Assembly: GCA_944321445.1 (NCBI GenBank)
Contig: CALULJ010000023.1
Span: forward strand, 1-34,218
Direction: 5' to 3'
Length of the DNA stretch: 34,218 nucleotides
From: an uncultured Collinsella sp.
GTDB taxonomy: Bacteria; Actinomycetota; Coriobacteriia; Coriobacteriales; Coriobacteriaceae
A program made the translations under genes and the position numbers. Position 1 is the first letter of the stretch; each line of letters opens with the position of its first letter. Shown here piece by piece: positions 34,195 through 34,218 of this stretch. The notes beneath the pieces were generated by a model. The model saw only the letters and a list, made by a program, of their open reading frames with translations. It made no database searches and had not been told where the DNA came from.

Positions 34195-34218
34195 AGAGCT
34201 CGACTCAAGCCTTTGACA

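Overview
The window is high-GC, densely packed bacterial DNA with short intergenic gaps, AGGAGG-type ribosome binding sites and frequent GTG starts. The gene set suggests an anaerobic, gut-type actinobacterium of the class Coriobacteriia (Collinsella-like). It includes an Rnf ion pump with several PTS sugar systems, FeoAAB with a FeoB-associated Cys-rich peptide, a compact glutamine synthetase next to a GlnR-like orphan regulator, a TPP-riboswitch-controlled ThiXYZ importer and a SigI/RsgI pair. The taxon is an inference from gene content and composition; no rRNA or tRNA gene is present to confirm it.

Layout. 1-2075 (minus strand): the 5' part of a PTS EIIBC gene and its RpiR-type regulator. 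2157-7120: a trehalose locus made of treR (minus), three copies of a palindromic operator, a 188-bp foldback element, a trehalose EIIBCA permease that seems to begin with a rare ATT codon, and trehalose-6-phosphate hydrolase. 7129-10630: a second foldback element, a TPP riboswitch with terminator, and a thiamine-precursor uptake operon (thiamine-binding protein, thiX, thiY, thiZ). 10821-14168: ferrous iron uptake (feoA, feoA2, feoB, Cys-rich membrane peptide). 14296-16400: glutamine synthetase and an atypical OmpR-type regulator. 16401-17093: a 693-bp gene-free gap holding a terminator and two large perfect foldbacks. 17094-19186: HtrA protease and dCMP deaminase. 19430-23709: rnfCDGEA followed by a 58-residue membrane peptide where rnfB is expected. 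24004-26957: an HTH membrane protein and NAD+-dependent DNA ligase. 27137-29835: sigma-I factor, RsgI-type anti-sigma factor, and a lipoprotein that repeats the RsgI extracytoplasmic module and adds a PepSY domain; both RsgI-like proteins end in Asp-rich tails. 29981-34194: a MarR regulator and a heterodimeric ABC exporter.

Two things stand out. First, four intergenic foldback elements (140-188 bp, arms of 28-42 nt, mostly perfect) share an architecture but not a sequence, and several smaller REP-like hairpins accompany them. Second, the sigma-I locus carries two copies of the same bipartite motif (ACCCCG, 19 bases, CGCAYCCTAA), one before sigI and one before the RsgI-like lipoprotein gene. 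This makes a testable sigma-I regulon with a membrane anti-sigma factor and a diffusible-side lipoprotein paralogue.
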